From AWTP1-18 sp036518635 (GTDB lineage: Bacteria > Pseudomonadota > Gammaproteobacteria > Burkholderiales > Rhodocyclaceae), in contig DATDMT010000275.1 in assembly GCA_036518635.1 (NCBI GenBank), positions 1 to 46,954 of the forward strand: 46,954 bases of DNA. Direction: 5' to 3'. A program made the translations under genes and the position numbers. A model generated the notes under the pieces. It made no database searches. It was not told where the DNA came from and was given only the letters and a program-made list of their open reading frames with translations. Position 1 is the first letter of the stretch, and every line of letters begins with the position of its first letter. This document shows, piece by piece, positions 15,905-26,060 of the stretch.

Positions 15905-16675
15905 ATGATTAAACAGGAAGCCGAGTACTTTTTCGCCGCCGTTCGTTTCTTCACCCGCCTGCCGGTCCCCGCCTGGGTTGGCCATTCCGCCGCGCAACTG
16001 AACCACGCCGCCCGCTACTTCGCCCTGGTGGGCCTGCTGGTGGGCGCCATCGGCGCTGCGGCGACGGAACTGGCGGCGCTGCTGCTGCCGGCCTCGGTTG
16101 CCATCCTGCTCGGCATGGCGGCCACCCTGCTGGCCACCGGCGCCTTCCACGAGGACGGCCTGTCGGATGCCTGCGACGGCTTCGGCGGCGGCTGGGAAAA
16201 GGCCCAGGTGCTGGCGATCATGAAGGATTCGCGGGTCGGCAGCTACGGCGCCATCGCTGTGGCCCTGGCGCTGCTGCTGAAGTTCAATGCCCTGTTCGAG
16301 ATCGATGCCGAGTTCGAAGCGCCGACCTTGGCCATCGCCTTGATCGCCGGCCACGGCGCCTCGCGCCTGGCTTCCACCGCGCTGATCTATGCCCTGGATT
16401 ATGTCCGCGACGATGCCGGGGCCAAGTCCAAGCCCCTGGCCGAGCGCATGGGTGCGGGCGAACTGCTCTACGCGTCCCTGCTGGGCCTCGCCCCCTGCCT
16501 GTTGCTGCCGCCCGCGGAGGTCTTGGTCGCCCTGGCGCTGACGGCGCTGACGGCGCTGCTCTGCGCCCGCTACTTCCGCCGCCGCATCGGCGGCTACACC
16601 GGCGACTGCCTGGGTGCCACCCAGCAGTTGGCCGAACTGGCCTTCTACCTCGGCCTGCTGTGTCGCTTTACCTGA
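15905..16675 (+). CDS. cobS: Adenosylcobinamide-GDP ribazoletransferase CobS
   Basis: A 256-residue integral membrane enzyme that joins AdoCbi-GDP to alpha-ribazole (phosphate), the penultimate step of B12 synthesis. It shows FFTRLPVP near the N-terminus, the highly conserved GAFHEDGLSDACDGFGGG block with acidic metal ligands (about 80-97), MKDSRVGSYG, and several hydrophobic spans, ending GGYTGDCLGATQQLAEL. The length matches the family. Its 3' end overlaps the GTG start of cobC by 16 bases. Confidence 0.96.
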   Translation: MIKQEAEYFFAAVRFFTRLPVPAWVGHSAAQLNHAARYFALVGLLVGAIGAAATELAALLLPASVAILLGMAATLLATGAFHEDGLSDACDGFGGGWEKAQVLAIMKDSRVGSYGAIAVALALLLKFNALFEIDAEFEAPTLAIALIAGHGASRLASTALIYALDYVRDDAGAKSKPLAERMGAGELLYASLLGLAPCLLLPPAEVLVALALTALTALLCARYFRRRIGGYTGDCLGATQQLAELAFYLGLLCRFT

Positions 16676-17169
16676 TCCGCCATCCGCGCCCGGCGGTGGC
16701 GCCGGGGCTCTGCTACGGCCGCAGCGACCTGGCCCTGGCCGAGGAAGCCGCGGCCGTCGCTGCCGGCCTGAGGCCGCTGCTGCCGCTCGGTGCGCCGATC
16801 TATTCCAGCCCACTGCAGCGCTGCCGGCTGTTGGCGGATCAACTGCACGCCACGCCGCGCTTCGATCCGCGTTTGCAGGAGATGGATTTCGGCACTTGGG
16901 AGATGCAGGCCTGGGAGCAGATCGAGCGCGCCGCGCTGGATGCCTGGGCCGCCGATCCGCTGCACTACCGCCCGCCCGGCGGCGAGACGGTGGCCGAGTT
17001 GCAGCAGCGGGTGCGCGAGTTTCTGGCGGAGCTGCCGCCGGGCCCGGCGGTGCTGGTGAGCCACGGCGGGGTGATGAAATTGATTGCCGCCGAATTGCTC
17101 GGCTTGCCCCAGGACGAGTGGCTGCGGCTGCGCTTCGACTACGGCGCCTTGCGGGTGCTTACAAGGTAG
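16660..17169 (+). CDS. cobC: Alpha-ribazole phosphatase-like histidine phosphatase CobC
   Basis: A 169-residue phosphoglycerate-mutase-fold phosphatase that would remove the 5' phosphate from alpha-ribazole phosphate or adenosylcobalamin 5'-phosphate. The catalytic motif is LIRHPRP rather than the usual RHG, followed by GLCYGRSDLAL; the second His is in VSHGGVMKL and the acid in LQEMDFGTWE. It starts with GTG inside the end of cobS, indicating coupling, and its last 11 bases overlap a convergent gene. The assignment is supported by cob-operon position. Confidence 0.9.
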   Translation: MSLYLIRHPRPAVAPGLCYGRSDLALAEEAAAVAAGLRPLLPLGAPIYSSPLQRCRLLADQLHATPRFDPRLQEMDFGTWEMQAWEQIERAALDAWAADPLHYRPPGGETVAELQQRVREFLAELPPGPAVLVSHGGVMKLIAAELLGLPQDEWLRLRFDYGALRVLTR

Positions 17170-17476
17170 AGGTGAGCCACTGGTAGGTGAACCAGATGCC
17201 GGTGAACACCATGGCGAACACCAGCAAGTCGCCCAGCAGGTTCTGCTGCTTGCCCACCACCAGCTTGCCGCTGAGGCAGGCCCAGGCCAGCCAGATCGCC
17301 GCCAGGGTGGTGGGAATGGCAATCGCCGGGTGTGCCATCTGGGCGTCGAACACCCGTCCCAGCAGATGGGAGCCCCAGCCGTCGTTCTTGAACAGATTGA
17401 AGGCCAGGCCGCCGATGCCGATCAGCATCATCACCATGGCGAAAATGCTCCAGGCGTGTTCGAGTATGTTCTTCAT
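17159..17476 (-). CDS. Small three-span membrane protein, unknown
   Basis: A 105-residue protein with three hydrophobic helices (about 8-29, 49-68, 82-102), two of them flanked by Lys residues. There is no recognisable motif and I cannot place the family. It is convergent with cobC and overlaps its last 11 bases, and it is divergent from the LPS cluster that begins at 17598. The ATG at 17476 has a GGGGGACTTTGCG run upstream, a plausible ribosome site. Confidence 0.75.
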   Translation of the reverse strand: MKNILEHAWSIFAMVMMLIGIGGLAFNLFKNDGWGSHLLGRVFDAQMAHPAIAIPTTLAAIWLAWACLSGKLVVGKQQNLLGDLLVFAMVFTGIWFTYQWLTSTL

Positions 17477-17597
17477 CGCAAAGTCCCCCTATTCGGGCGG
17501 GTTCCAAGGAAGCTGCCCCCGTCATATTACTGGCAGCTTAGCCTAGGAACGTGCTGCCTGGGCGGGCATCTTGGCAAGGGATGGCACAATGCGCGCC

Positions 17598-18764
17598 ATG
17601 GCTGAAATCCCCGTTTCCCTCGACCAGGTGCAGCGCGCTCTGGTGATCAAGCTGCGCCACCACGGCGACGTGCTGCTCACTTCGCCGGTGTTTTCGGTGC
17701 TCAAGGCCGCCGCCCCGCACTGCGAAATCGACGCCCTGGTCTATGCCGACACCGCGCCGATGCTGGAGGATCATCCGGCAATCGCGCAAATCCACGGCAT
17801 CGACCGGCAATGGAAACAGCAGGGCGGTCTGGCCCAGCTCAGCGCCGAATGGGGCCTGCTGCAGACCCTGCGCGGCCGCCGCTACGACCTGATCGTGCAT
17901 CTCACCGAACACCGTCGCGGCGCCTGGCTGGCGCGCCTGCTGAAGCCGCGCTGGGCGGTGGCGCCGCGGGTGCGCGGCCGCGGCGACTTCTGGCGCAACA
18001 GTTTTACCCACTTCACCTTCCATCCCGGCAACGCCCTGCGCCACACGGTGGAAGCCAATCTCGACGCCCTGCGCCGGATCGGCATCCATCCCGGCGTGGA
18101 TGAGCGGCGCCTGACCATGGTGCCGGGGGCGGTGGCCGAGGCGCGGGTGACCACGCTGCTGCGGGAGCATGGCGTTGCCGCCGGCAGCTTCATCCATCTC
18201 CACCCCGGTTCGCGCTGGCAGTTCAAGTGCTGGCCGGCGGAGCGCAGCGCGGCGCTGATCGACGCGCTGCACGGCGAGGGCCATGTGGTGGTGCTGACCG
18301 CCGCGCCGGGCCGCCAGGAGGGCGAACTGCTGGCGGCGATCAAGGCCCGCTGCGCCGTGGCGCCGGTGGATTTATCCGGCCAGCTCTCGCTGCGCGAACT
18401 GGCGGCGCTGACCGCGCGGGCGCGCCTGTTCGTCGGCGTGGACTCGGCGCCGATGCATATCGCCGCGGCGATGAACACGCCGGTGGTGGCCCTCTTCGGC
18501 CCCTCCGGCGAACACCAGTGGGGGCCCTGGATGGTTTCCCACCGGGTTGTCACCACCAGCCACAAGTGCCGCCCCTGCGGCATCGACGGCTGCGGCGGCA
18601 GCAAGGTCAGCGATTGCCTGACCACCCTGCCGGTGGAGCGGGTGCTGGTCGCCTGCTGGGACTTGCTGATGTCCTCGGCGCCGGAACCCAGCGGCCATGC
18701 CGCGCGCCTGCGCGAGCCGCCCTCGGTGATCAGCACCTCCACCGGTTGGGGGAAAGACGCCTGA
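17598..18764 (+). CDS. LPS heptosyltransferase (GT9, WaaQ-like)
   Basis: A 388-residue GT9 glycosyltransferase. The N-terminal lobe opens with ALVIKLRHHGDVLLTSPVF, the signature for ADP-heptose transferases; the C-terminal lobe has HLHPGSRWQFKCWP, then LFVGVDSAPMHIAAAMNTPVVALFGPSGEHQWGP (quoted in two parts: VDSAPMHIAAAMNTP and ALFGPSG). This pattern is closest to WaaQ (heptosyltransferase III), which adds heptose to the LPS inner core at the cytoplasmic face. Upstream in-frame ATGs (17571, 17589) exist; 17598 fits the family. A CACAAT (17585-17590) could be a -10 box. First gene of the LPS cluster. Confidence 0.9.
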   Translation: MAEIPVSLDQVQRALVIKLRHHGDVLLTSPVFSVLKAAAPHCEIDALVYADTAPMLEDHPAIAQIHGIDRQWKQQGGLAQLSAEWGLLQTLRGRRYDLIVHLTEHRRGAWLARLLKPRWAVAPRVRGRGDFWRNSFTHFTFHPGNALRHTVEANLDALRRIGIHPGVDERRLTMVPGAVAEARVTTLLREHGVAAGSFIHLHPGSRWQFKCWPAERSAALIDALHGEGHVVVLTAAPGRQEGELLAAIKARCAVAPVDLSGQLSLRELAALTARARLFVGVDSAPMHIAAAMNTPVVALFGPSGEHQWGPWMVSHRVVTTSHKCRPCGIDGCGGSKVSDCLTTLPVERVLVACWDLLMSSAPEPSGHAARLREPPSVISTSTGWGKDA

Positions 18765-19879
18765 AACTCGCACTGGTTAGGCAGCGCTACAACCCCTACG
18801 GCGGCGCCGAGCGCTTCGTCGAGCGGGCGCTGACGGCCCTGCGCGGCCGTGGCCTGGAAGCCACGGTGATCACCCGGCGCTGGAAAGGCGAAGCGGGGGA
18901 GACCGGCGTGCGCCTGTGCAATCCCTTTCACCTTGGCCGCCTCTGGCGCGATGCCGGCTTTGCCCGCTGCGTGCGCGCCATCATCGACGCCGGCGAGTTC
19001 GATCTGGTGCAGAGCCACGAGCGGATTCCCGGCTGCCATGTCTATCGCGCCGGCGACGGCGTCCATGCCACCTGGCTTGAGCAGCGCGCCCGCGTCCAGT
19101 CACCGCTGGCCCGGCTGTTCACCGCCCTGCATCCCTGGCAGCGCTACACCTGCGCCGCCGAGGCGGCGATGTTCCGCCACCCGGCGCTGCGCGCGGTGAT
19201 CTGCAACTCGCAGATGGTCCGCGACGACATCGCCCGTCGCTTCCATCTGCCGGCCGAGCGTCTGCACGTGATCCACAACGGCGTCGATACCGGCCATTTC
19301 CATCCCGGCCTGCGCGGCCAGCATCGCGAGGCCCTGCGTGCCGCCTTGGGCATCCCGCGCCTGGCGCCGCTGGTGCTGTTCGTCGGTTCCGGCTTCGAGC
19401 GCAAGGGTTTGCCGCAATTGATCGAGTCCATGGCCGGGCTGGAAGGCGTGCATCTGCTGGTGGTCGGCAAGGATCGTCATGAGGATAGAGCCCGGGCCCA
19501 GGCGCAGCGCCTCGGCATTGCTGCCCGGGTGCATTTCGCCGGCGGCCAGCAGGACGTGCGGCCCTACTATGGCGCCGCCGACGTCTTCGCCCTGCCCACT
19601 CTCTACGATCCCTTCCCCAATGCCGCCCTGGAGGCCCTGGCCTGCGGTCTGCCGGTGTTGACCAGCACCGGCAGCGGCGCTGCCGAGTTGCTCGACGGCG
19701 CTTGCGGCCGCGTCACCGATGCCCTCGACATCGCCGCCCAGCGCCTGGCCTTGACCGAACTGCTGGCCCTGCCGCGGGAAGCGGCCGCCGCTGCCGCCCG
19801 CGCCGCAGCGGAAAGCTGCGCGGTGGAGGACATGGGGGCGCGGCTGATCGCCCTCTACAACGGGCTGTTGCAGGGCTGA
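18761..19879 (+). CDS. Glycosyltransferase family 4 (WaaG-like), probable CTG start
   Basis: A 372-residue GT4 enzyme resembling WaaG, which adds the first outer-core hexose to LPS. It begins KLALVRQRYNPYGGAERFVE, and carries SHERIPGCHVYRAGDG, VICNSQMVRDDI, HNGVDTGHFHP, VGSGFERKGL and the nucleotide-sugar-binding PTLYDPFPNAALEALACGLP block with the EX7E pattern. No ATG or GTG lies at the proper place; the CTG at 18761 overlaps the previous stop (CTGA) and has GGGGGA seven bases before, so I place the start there. A TTG at 18746 is the alternative. Confidence 0.92.
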   Translation: MKLALVRQRYNPYGGAERFVERALTALRGRGLEATVITRRWKGEAGETGVRLCNPFHLGRLWRDAGFARCVRAIIDAGEFDLVQSHERIPGCHVYRAGDGVHATWLEQRARVQSPLARLFTALHPWQRYTCAAEAAMFRHPALRAVICNSQMVRDDIARRFHLPAERLHVIHNGVDTGHFHPGLRGQHREALRAALGIPRLAPLVLFVGSGFERKGLPQLIESMAGLEGVHLLVVGKDRHEDRARAQAQRLGIAARVHFAGGQQDVRPYYGAADVFALPTLYDPFPNAALEALACGLPVLTSTGSGAAELLDGACGRVTDALDIAAQRLALTELLALPREAAAAAARAAAESCAVEDMGARLIALYNGLLQG

Positions 19880-19911
19880 GGCTTCTGAAAACAGAACGCC
19901 CGCAACACTAG

Positions 19912-20022
19912 GTTCCTCCCCTTTCAAGGGGGAGGTCAGGAGGGGGATGGGGCTTCGTGGCAGCACGAGGCGTATCACCCCATCCCCACCCCGGCCCTCC
20001 CCTTGACGGGGAGGGGGCAGTT
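19912..20022. repeat. GC-rich inverted repeat of the CCCCATCCCC type
   Basis: Two arms face each other: TTCCTCCCCTTTCAAGGGGG...GGATGGGG (19912-19950) and CCCCATCCCCACCCCGGCCC...GGGGAGGGGG (19979-20019). A single arm of the same family recurs at 36123-36161. This is a dispersed intergenic repeat lying between a glycosyltransferase and msbA, with no coding capacity. Confidence 0.6.
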
Positions 20023-20114
20023 AGCGCAGCGCTCTTTGCTGCGCGCCTTGTCTCGCCCCGGGGCGCCTGTGGCCGTCCCGTATAATGGCCGCCTTCGATC
20101 CGGCCCCCTTCCCG

Positions 20115-21914
<1,800 letters not shown>

Positions 21915-21924
21915 TCGACCTGCA

Positions 21925-22938
21925 ATGAGCCCCAAGCGCATTCTCGTCGTCCTCGTCGCCCGCATCGGCGACACCCTGCTCGGCACCCCGGTCATGCGCG
22001 CGCTGAAGGCGCGCTATCCGGGCGCCTCCCTGACGGTGTTGGCCCACCCGAAGCGCATGGCGGTGCTGGAGAACCTGGACTTCATCGACCAGCTCGGCTC
22101 GATCACGCCGAAGACCGCCTTCTTTCGCCATCGCTTCGGCGCCAAGCCCTACGACCTGGCGGTGCTGTTCGGTAACGACGCCCCGCTGCTGAAACTGGCG
22201 CGGCGCGTAGCGCCCCGGGTGGTGGCCTTCAGCCACGATGGCGAGCTCGACCACCCGGCCCTGCGTTTCGTGCCGCGGCCGACGCCGGACGCGCCGCTGC
22301 ATGCGGTCAAGGAGCGCCTGCTGCTGGCAGAGGCGGCGGATGCGGCACCGGTGGACCTGCGCCTCTGCTACCGGGTCCGGGCCGCGGAGCAGCGCACGGC
22401 CGCCGCCTGGCTCCAGCAGCATCTGCCGCCCCAGGCTGGGCCGCTGATCGGCCTGCAGCCCTACAGCTTTCCGACCAAGGCGCACCGGGATTGGCCGCTG
22501 GACAATTTCTTCGCCCTGATCGCGGCGATCCGCAGCCAATATCCGCAGGCCCATTTCCTGATCTTCGGCGACGGCCTGGCGCAGCGGAAACTGAACCAAG
22601 TCACCGACAGGATTCCGCCGGGCTGCACGCTCTGCGCCGGCAAATTCTCCCTGCGGGAGACTGCGGCGCTGATGGCCGAACTCGATCTCTACGTCGGCGT
22701 GGACACCGGGCCGACCCATATCGTCGGCGCCCTCGGGATACCGATGGTGGCGCTCTACCACTGCGCCTATCCGGGCCGTTTGCTGGCTCCGCTGGAGCAT
22801 CCGGCGCTGCGCGTGGTCGAGCATCCCCTGACCGGCGCCAGCCGCTCCAGCGAGGAATCGATGGACCAGATTCCCGTTGCCCAGGTGGCGCAGGCCGCCC
22901 TGGAATTGTTGTCCTCACAAGCGGCGGAGGCACCGTGA
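21925..22938 (+). CDS. Glycosyltransferase family 9 (heptosyltransferase-like)
   Basis: A 337-residue GT9 protein opening with RILVVLVARIGDTLLGTPVM and carrying the donor-binding LIGLQPYSFPTKAHRDWP segment and YVGVDTGPTHIVGALGIPMV near the end. It is likely a core heptose or related transferase. The ATG at 21925 comes eleven bases after msbA, suggesting co-transcription. The last base pairs overlap the next gene's GTG (GTGA). The exact acceptor sugar cannot be told. Confidence 0.92.
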   Translation: MSPKRILVVLVARIGDTLLGTPVMRALKARYPGASLTVLAHPKRMAVLENLDFIDQLGSITPKTAFFRHRFGAKPYDLAVLFGNDAPLLKLARRVAPRVVAFSHDGELDHPALRFVPRPTPDAPLHAVKERLLLAEAADAAPVDLRLCYRVRAAEQRTAAAWLQQHLPPQAGPLIGLQPYSFPTKAHRDWPLDNFFALIAAIRSQYPQAHFLIFGDGLAQRKLNQVTDRIPPGCTLCAGKFSLRETAALMAELDLYVGVDTGPTHIVGALGIPMVALYHCAYPGRLLAPLEHPALRVVEHPLTGASRSSEESMDQIPVAQVAQAALELLSSQAAEAP

Positions 22939-24083
22939 AGCCGCGGGTGCTGCTGCTGTCGCAGGATGTGCATTGCATTCCGCCGTTGACCGGGGCGGCG
23001 GTGGAGCAATGGATCGACGCGGTGGCTCATCGCCTCGACGGTTGCGAGAGCCACATCGTCAGCCCGGGCCATCCGCTGCGGCCCGACGATGAAACCCTCG
23101 ATCGGGTGCGCTATCACCGAATCCGGGTCGGCCGCGTCTACAAGCGCCTGTTCCAGAAACTGTCGCGCCTCGATCCCTGGTCCTACACCGACCGGGTGAT
23201 CCGCTATGCCGCGAAAATTCGTCCCGACATCATCCACCTGCACAACGCACCGCACTTTGCCGACGCGCTGAAAAAGGGCGTGCCGCAGGCGCGGCTGATC
23301 CTGCATATGCACAACGAGAAGGACGTCTCCTTCGCCGGGCCGGTGGATGCCCTGGTCGGCTGCAGCGAATACGTGTCGCGTTGGTACCAGGCGCGGCAGG
23401 CCCCGGCCAAGGAATTCGCGGTGCTGCCGAATGGCGTGGACACTGCCGCCTTCCACCCGGCGCCGGAGCGGCGGTCCTCGGTCTGCGCCCGCTTCGGCGT
23501 GCCGGCCGAGCGCTTCATCGTCCTCTATGCCGGCCGCATCTCCCCGGAAAAAGGCCCCGACCTGCTGGCCGAGGCCTTCCGCCATCTGCCGGCGGAGCGC
23601 TTCCATCTGGTGCTGGTCGGCGAATGGCCCCAGGGCGACGGCCGCAGCAACCAACGGGTGGCCTTTGCCGACCAGTTGCGCGAATTGCTCTCCGGCATGC
23701 CGGTGACGGTGCTGGGGAATTTCCCGCCGACCGAGATGGCGGCGATCTACCGCATGGGCGACCTGCTGGTGATTCCCTCCCGCTTCGAGGAGCCGTTTTC
23801 GATGGTCGCCATCGAGGCCATGGCCTCCGGCCTGCCGGTGCTCGCCTTGCGCCGCGGCGGCATGGTCGAGTACATGGTCGATGGCGAGAATGCCCTGCTG
23901 CTCGATCCGAATGTTGCTGCGGCGGATCTCGCCGCCGCCATCGAACGCTGCGCGCACGACGGGGTGGCGGCGCAACGTCGCGCCGGGAAGGCGCGGCAGT
24001 TGGTCGAGGCGCGCTTCGACTGGCGCCAGGTGGCCGGCGCCACCCAGGCGCTCTACGAACAGGTGCTGGCCCGGCGTGGCTGA
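22935..24083 (+). CDS. Glycosyltransferase family 4
   Basis: A 382-residue GT4 retaining glycosyltransferase. It starts with GTG at 22935 inside the stop of the previous gene, preceded by GGAGG at 22926-22930. Features: IRPDIIHLHNAPHFADALKK, VLPNGVDTAAFHP, LYAGRISPEKGPDLLAEAF, and the donor-site PSRFEEPFSMVAIEAMASGL block with the two glutamates of the EX7E motif. Cytoplasmic, acting on LPS core or O-chain; the linkage is unknown. Confidence 0.92.
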   Translation: MKPRVLLLSQDVHCIPPLTGAAVEQWIDAVAHRLDGCESHIVSPGHPLRPDDETLDRVRYHRIRVGRVYKRLFQKLSRLDPWSYTDRVIRYAAKIRPDIIHLHNAPHFADALKKGVPQARLILHMHNEKDVSFAGPVDALVGCSEYVSRWYQARQAPAKEFAVLPNGVDTAAFHPAPERRSSVCARFGVPAERFIVLYAGRISPEKGPDLLAEAFRHLPAERFHLVLVGEWPQGDGRSNQRVAFADQLRELLSGMPVTVLGNFPPTEMAAIYRMGDLLVIPSRFEEPFSMVAIEAMASGLPVLALRRGGMVEYMVDGENALLLDPNVAAADLAAAIERCAHDGVAAQRRAGKARQLVEARFDWRQVAGATQALYEQVLARRG

Positions 24084-24147
24084 GCGGCGCCGATGAATCC
24101 TGCCTGTCCCGCCCGCAGCGGGGAAGGCGACTGACAATGGTGAAGCA

Positions 24148-25257
24148 ATGCGTCCTTTGAAGATATTGCATACGGAGTGGTCGGACGGCTGGGGCGGCCA
24201 GGAACGCCGCATCCTGCTCGAATGCGACGGCCTGCGCGCCCGCGGCCACACGGTCGAGATCGCCACCCGAGAATCCTGCTGGATCGCCCGCGAGGCCGAA
24301 TCCCGCGGCATCCCGGTGTCCTTCTTCCCGATGCGGCGCAAGCTCGACGTATCGGGCATTCGCCAGTTGTCGCTGCACCTGAAGCAGCAACAGTTCGACG
24401 TGGTGCACACCCATAGCGGGATGGATGCCTGGATCGGCGGCATCGCCGCCAAGCTGGCCGGCACCCCGGCCCTGGTGCGCACCCGCCACCTGTTCATGCC
24501 CTTCCACCGCAGCCCGCTCAACTTCGTGCACTACCTGCCCGACCGCTTGTTCTGCCTGGGCGAGACCATGGGCCGCATGCTGGTGGACGAATGCGGCTTC
24601 CCGGCGCGGGAAGTGCTGAACATCCCCACCGGCATCGACTTCGCCGCCTTCCGTCCGGCCCGCAGTCGGGCCGAGGTGCGCGCCGAGCTGGGCATCGCCG
24701 CGGATGCCTTTTTCGTCCTGGTGGTCGGCGTCCTGCGCGGCGTCAAGCGCCATGACGTCGGGATCAACGGCTTCGCCCAGTTTCTCGCCGGCGGCGGCCA
24801 GGGCCACTTGTGCCTGGCCGGGGACGGGCCGATGCGCAGCGACATGGAAGCGCTGGTGGCGCAGTTGGGCATCGGCGACAAGGCGCGCCTGCTCGGCCAT
24901 CGCACCGACGTGCCGGACCTGATGGGCGCCGCCGACGTGCTGTTGCTGACTTCCCGCTCCGAAGCCCAGTCGCAGGCGCTGACCCAGGGCCTCGGCCTGG
25001 GCATCCCCGCCGTCGCCACCGCCGTCGGCGGCGTGCCGGAAGTGGTGATGCACGAACAGACCGGCCTGCTGGTGCCGCCCGACGACCCGGCCGCGGTCGC
25101 CGCGGCGCTGGCGCGGCTGGCGGCCGATCCCGCCCTGCGCGCGCAGCTCGGCGCCGCCGGTCTGGCCCATGCGCAGCGGCGCTACAGCCTGCAGGCGATG
25201 CTCGATTCCACCGAGTCCGCCTACCGCGCCATCCTCGCCGACAAGGGCCGCGCCTGA
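24148..25257 (+). CDS. Glycosyltransferase family 4
   Basis: A 369-residue GT4 protein. It has KILHTEWSDGWGGQERRILL at the N-terminus (the glycine-rich acceptor loop), FDVVHTHSGMDAWIGGIAAK, NIPTGIDFAAFRPARSR, VVGVLRGVKRHDVGI and a donor-site block LTSRSEAQSQALTQGLGLGI in which the EX7E pattern is altered (SEAQSQALTQG). It is preceded by a 64-base gap, so it may have its own ribosome loading. It stops three bases before the deacetylase start. Confidence 0.92.
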   Translation: MRPLKILHTEWSDGWGGQERRILLECDGLRARGHTVEIATRESCWIAREAESRGIPVSFFPMRRKLDVSGIRQLSLHLKQQQFDVVHTHSGMDAWIGGIAAKLAGTPALVRTRHLFMPFHRSPLNFVHYLPDRLFCLGETMGRMLVDECGFPAREVLNIPTGIDFAAFRPARSRAEVRAELGIAADAFFVLVVGVLRGVKRHDVGINGFAQFLAGGGQGHLCLAGDGPMRSDMEALVAQLGIGDKARLLGHRTDVPDLMGAADVLLLTSRSEAQSQALTQGLGLGIPAVATAVGGVPEVVMHEQTGLLVPPDDPAAVAAALARLAADPALRAQLGAAGLAHAQRRYSLQAMLDSTESAYRAILADKGRA

Positions 25258-25259
25258 GC

Positions 25260-26060
25260 ATGGCCAAGCGCGCCCTCCCGGTCCTGATGTATCACCACGT
25301 CAGCCCCGTGCCGGGCCTGGTGACCATGTCGCTCGCCGTGTTCCGCAGCCAGATGCAGTGGCTTGCCGAGCAGGGCTGGACCACCCTGGGCGCCCAGGGC
25401 CTGGCGGATTTCTACGCCGGCAAACCGATCCCGGACAAGAGCCTGGTGCTGAGCTTCGACGACGGCTACCTGGACAATTTCCTCCACGCCCATCCGGTTC
25501 TTCAGGAGCTGGGCCTGCGTGCCCTGCTGTTCGTCGTCACCGGCTGGCTCGGCGACGGCCCGCCGCGCAGCGGCACTGCGGAATGCCTGAGCCACAGCGA
25601 GTGCAAGCGCCGGATCGGCGCTGGCCAGGCCGACGACGTCGTGCTGCGCTGGTCGGAAGTCGAGGCCATGCACACCGCCGGCAGCTTCGAGTTCCATTCG
25701 CACACTGACACCCACACCCGCTGGGACAAACAGCTGCCGCCGGGGGCCGCGCGCCGCGCGGCGATGGCCGAGGAGCTGGCGCAGTCGCGGGCGACCCTGG
25801 TGCAGCGCCTGGGCGAATGCAGTCGTCATCTGTGCTGGCCCCAGGGCTATTTCGAACCGGACTATGTCGAGTTGGCCGCCGCCGCCGGCTTCGACCATCT
25901 CTACACCACCCAGCGCCTGATCAACCTGCCGGGGGGCGATACACGCCGGATCGGGCGCCTGGCAGTCAAGGAAAAGCCCGGCGCCTGGCTGGGCCGCCGC
26001 CTCGGCCTGTATGCCAGCCCCTTCTGGGGCGGCCTTTACCTTCGTTTGCGGGGACGCTGA
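25260..26060 (+). CDS. Polysaccharide deacetylase (CE4 family)
   Basis: A 266-residue NodB-homology protein: PVLMYHHVSP at the start, LVLSFDDGYLDNF (the catalytic Asp and metal Asp), and FEFHSHTDTHTRW (the metal-binding His residues). No signal peptide is present, so it would act in the cytoplasm or as a membrane-associated enzyme on a lipid-linked sugar. Its ATG at 25260 follows the previous stop immediately and its own TGA overlaps the next ATG. Within an LPS cluster it probably removes N-acetyl groups from a core or O-chain amino sugar. Confidence 0.92.
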   Translation: MAKRALPVLMYHHVSPVPGLVTMSLAVFRSQMQWLAEQGWTTLGAQGLADFYAGKPIPDKSLVLSFDDGYLDNFLHAHPVLQELGLRALLFVVTGWLGDGPPRSGTAECLSHSECKRRIGAGQADDVVLRWSEVEAMHTAGSFEFHSHTDTHTRWDKQLPPGAARRAAMAEELAQSRATLVQRLGECSRHLCWPQGYFEPDYVELAAAAGFDHLYTTQRLINLPGGDTRRIGRLAVKEKPGAWLGRRLGLYASPFWGGLYLRLRGR

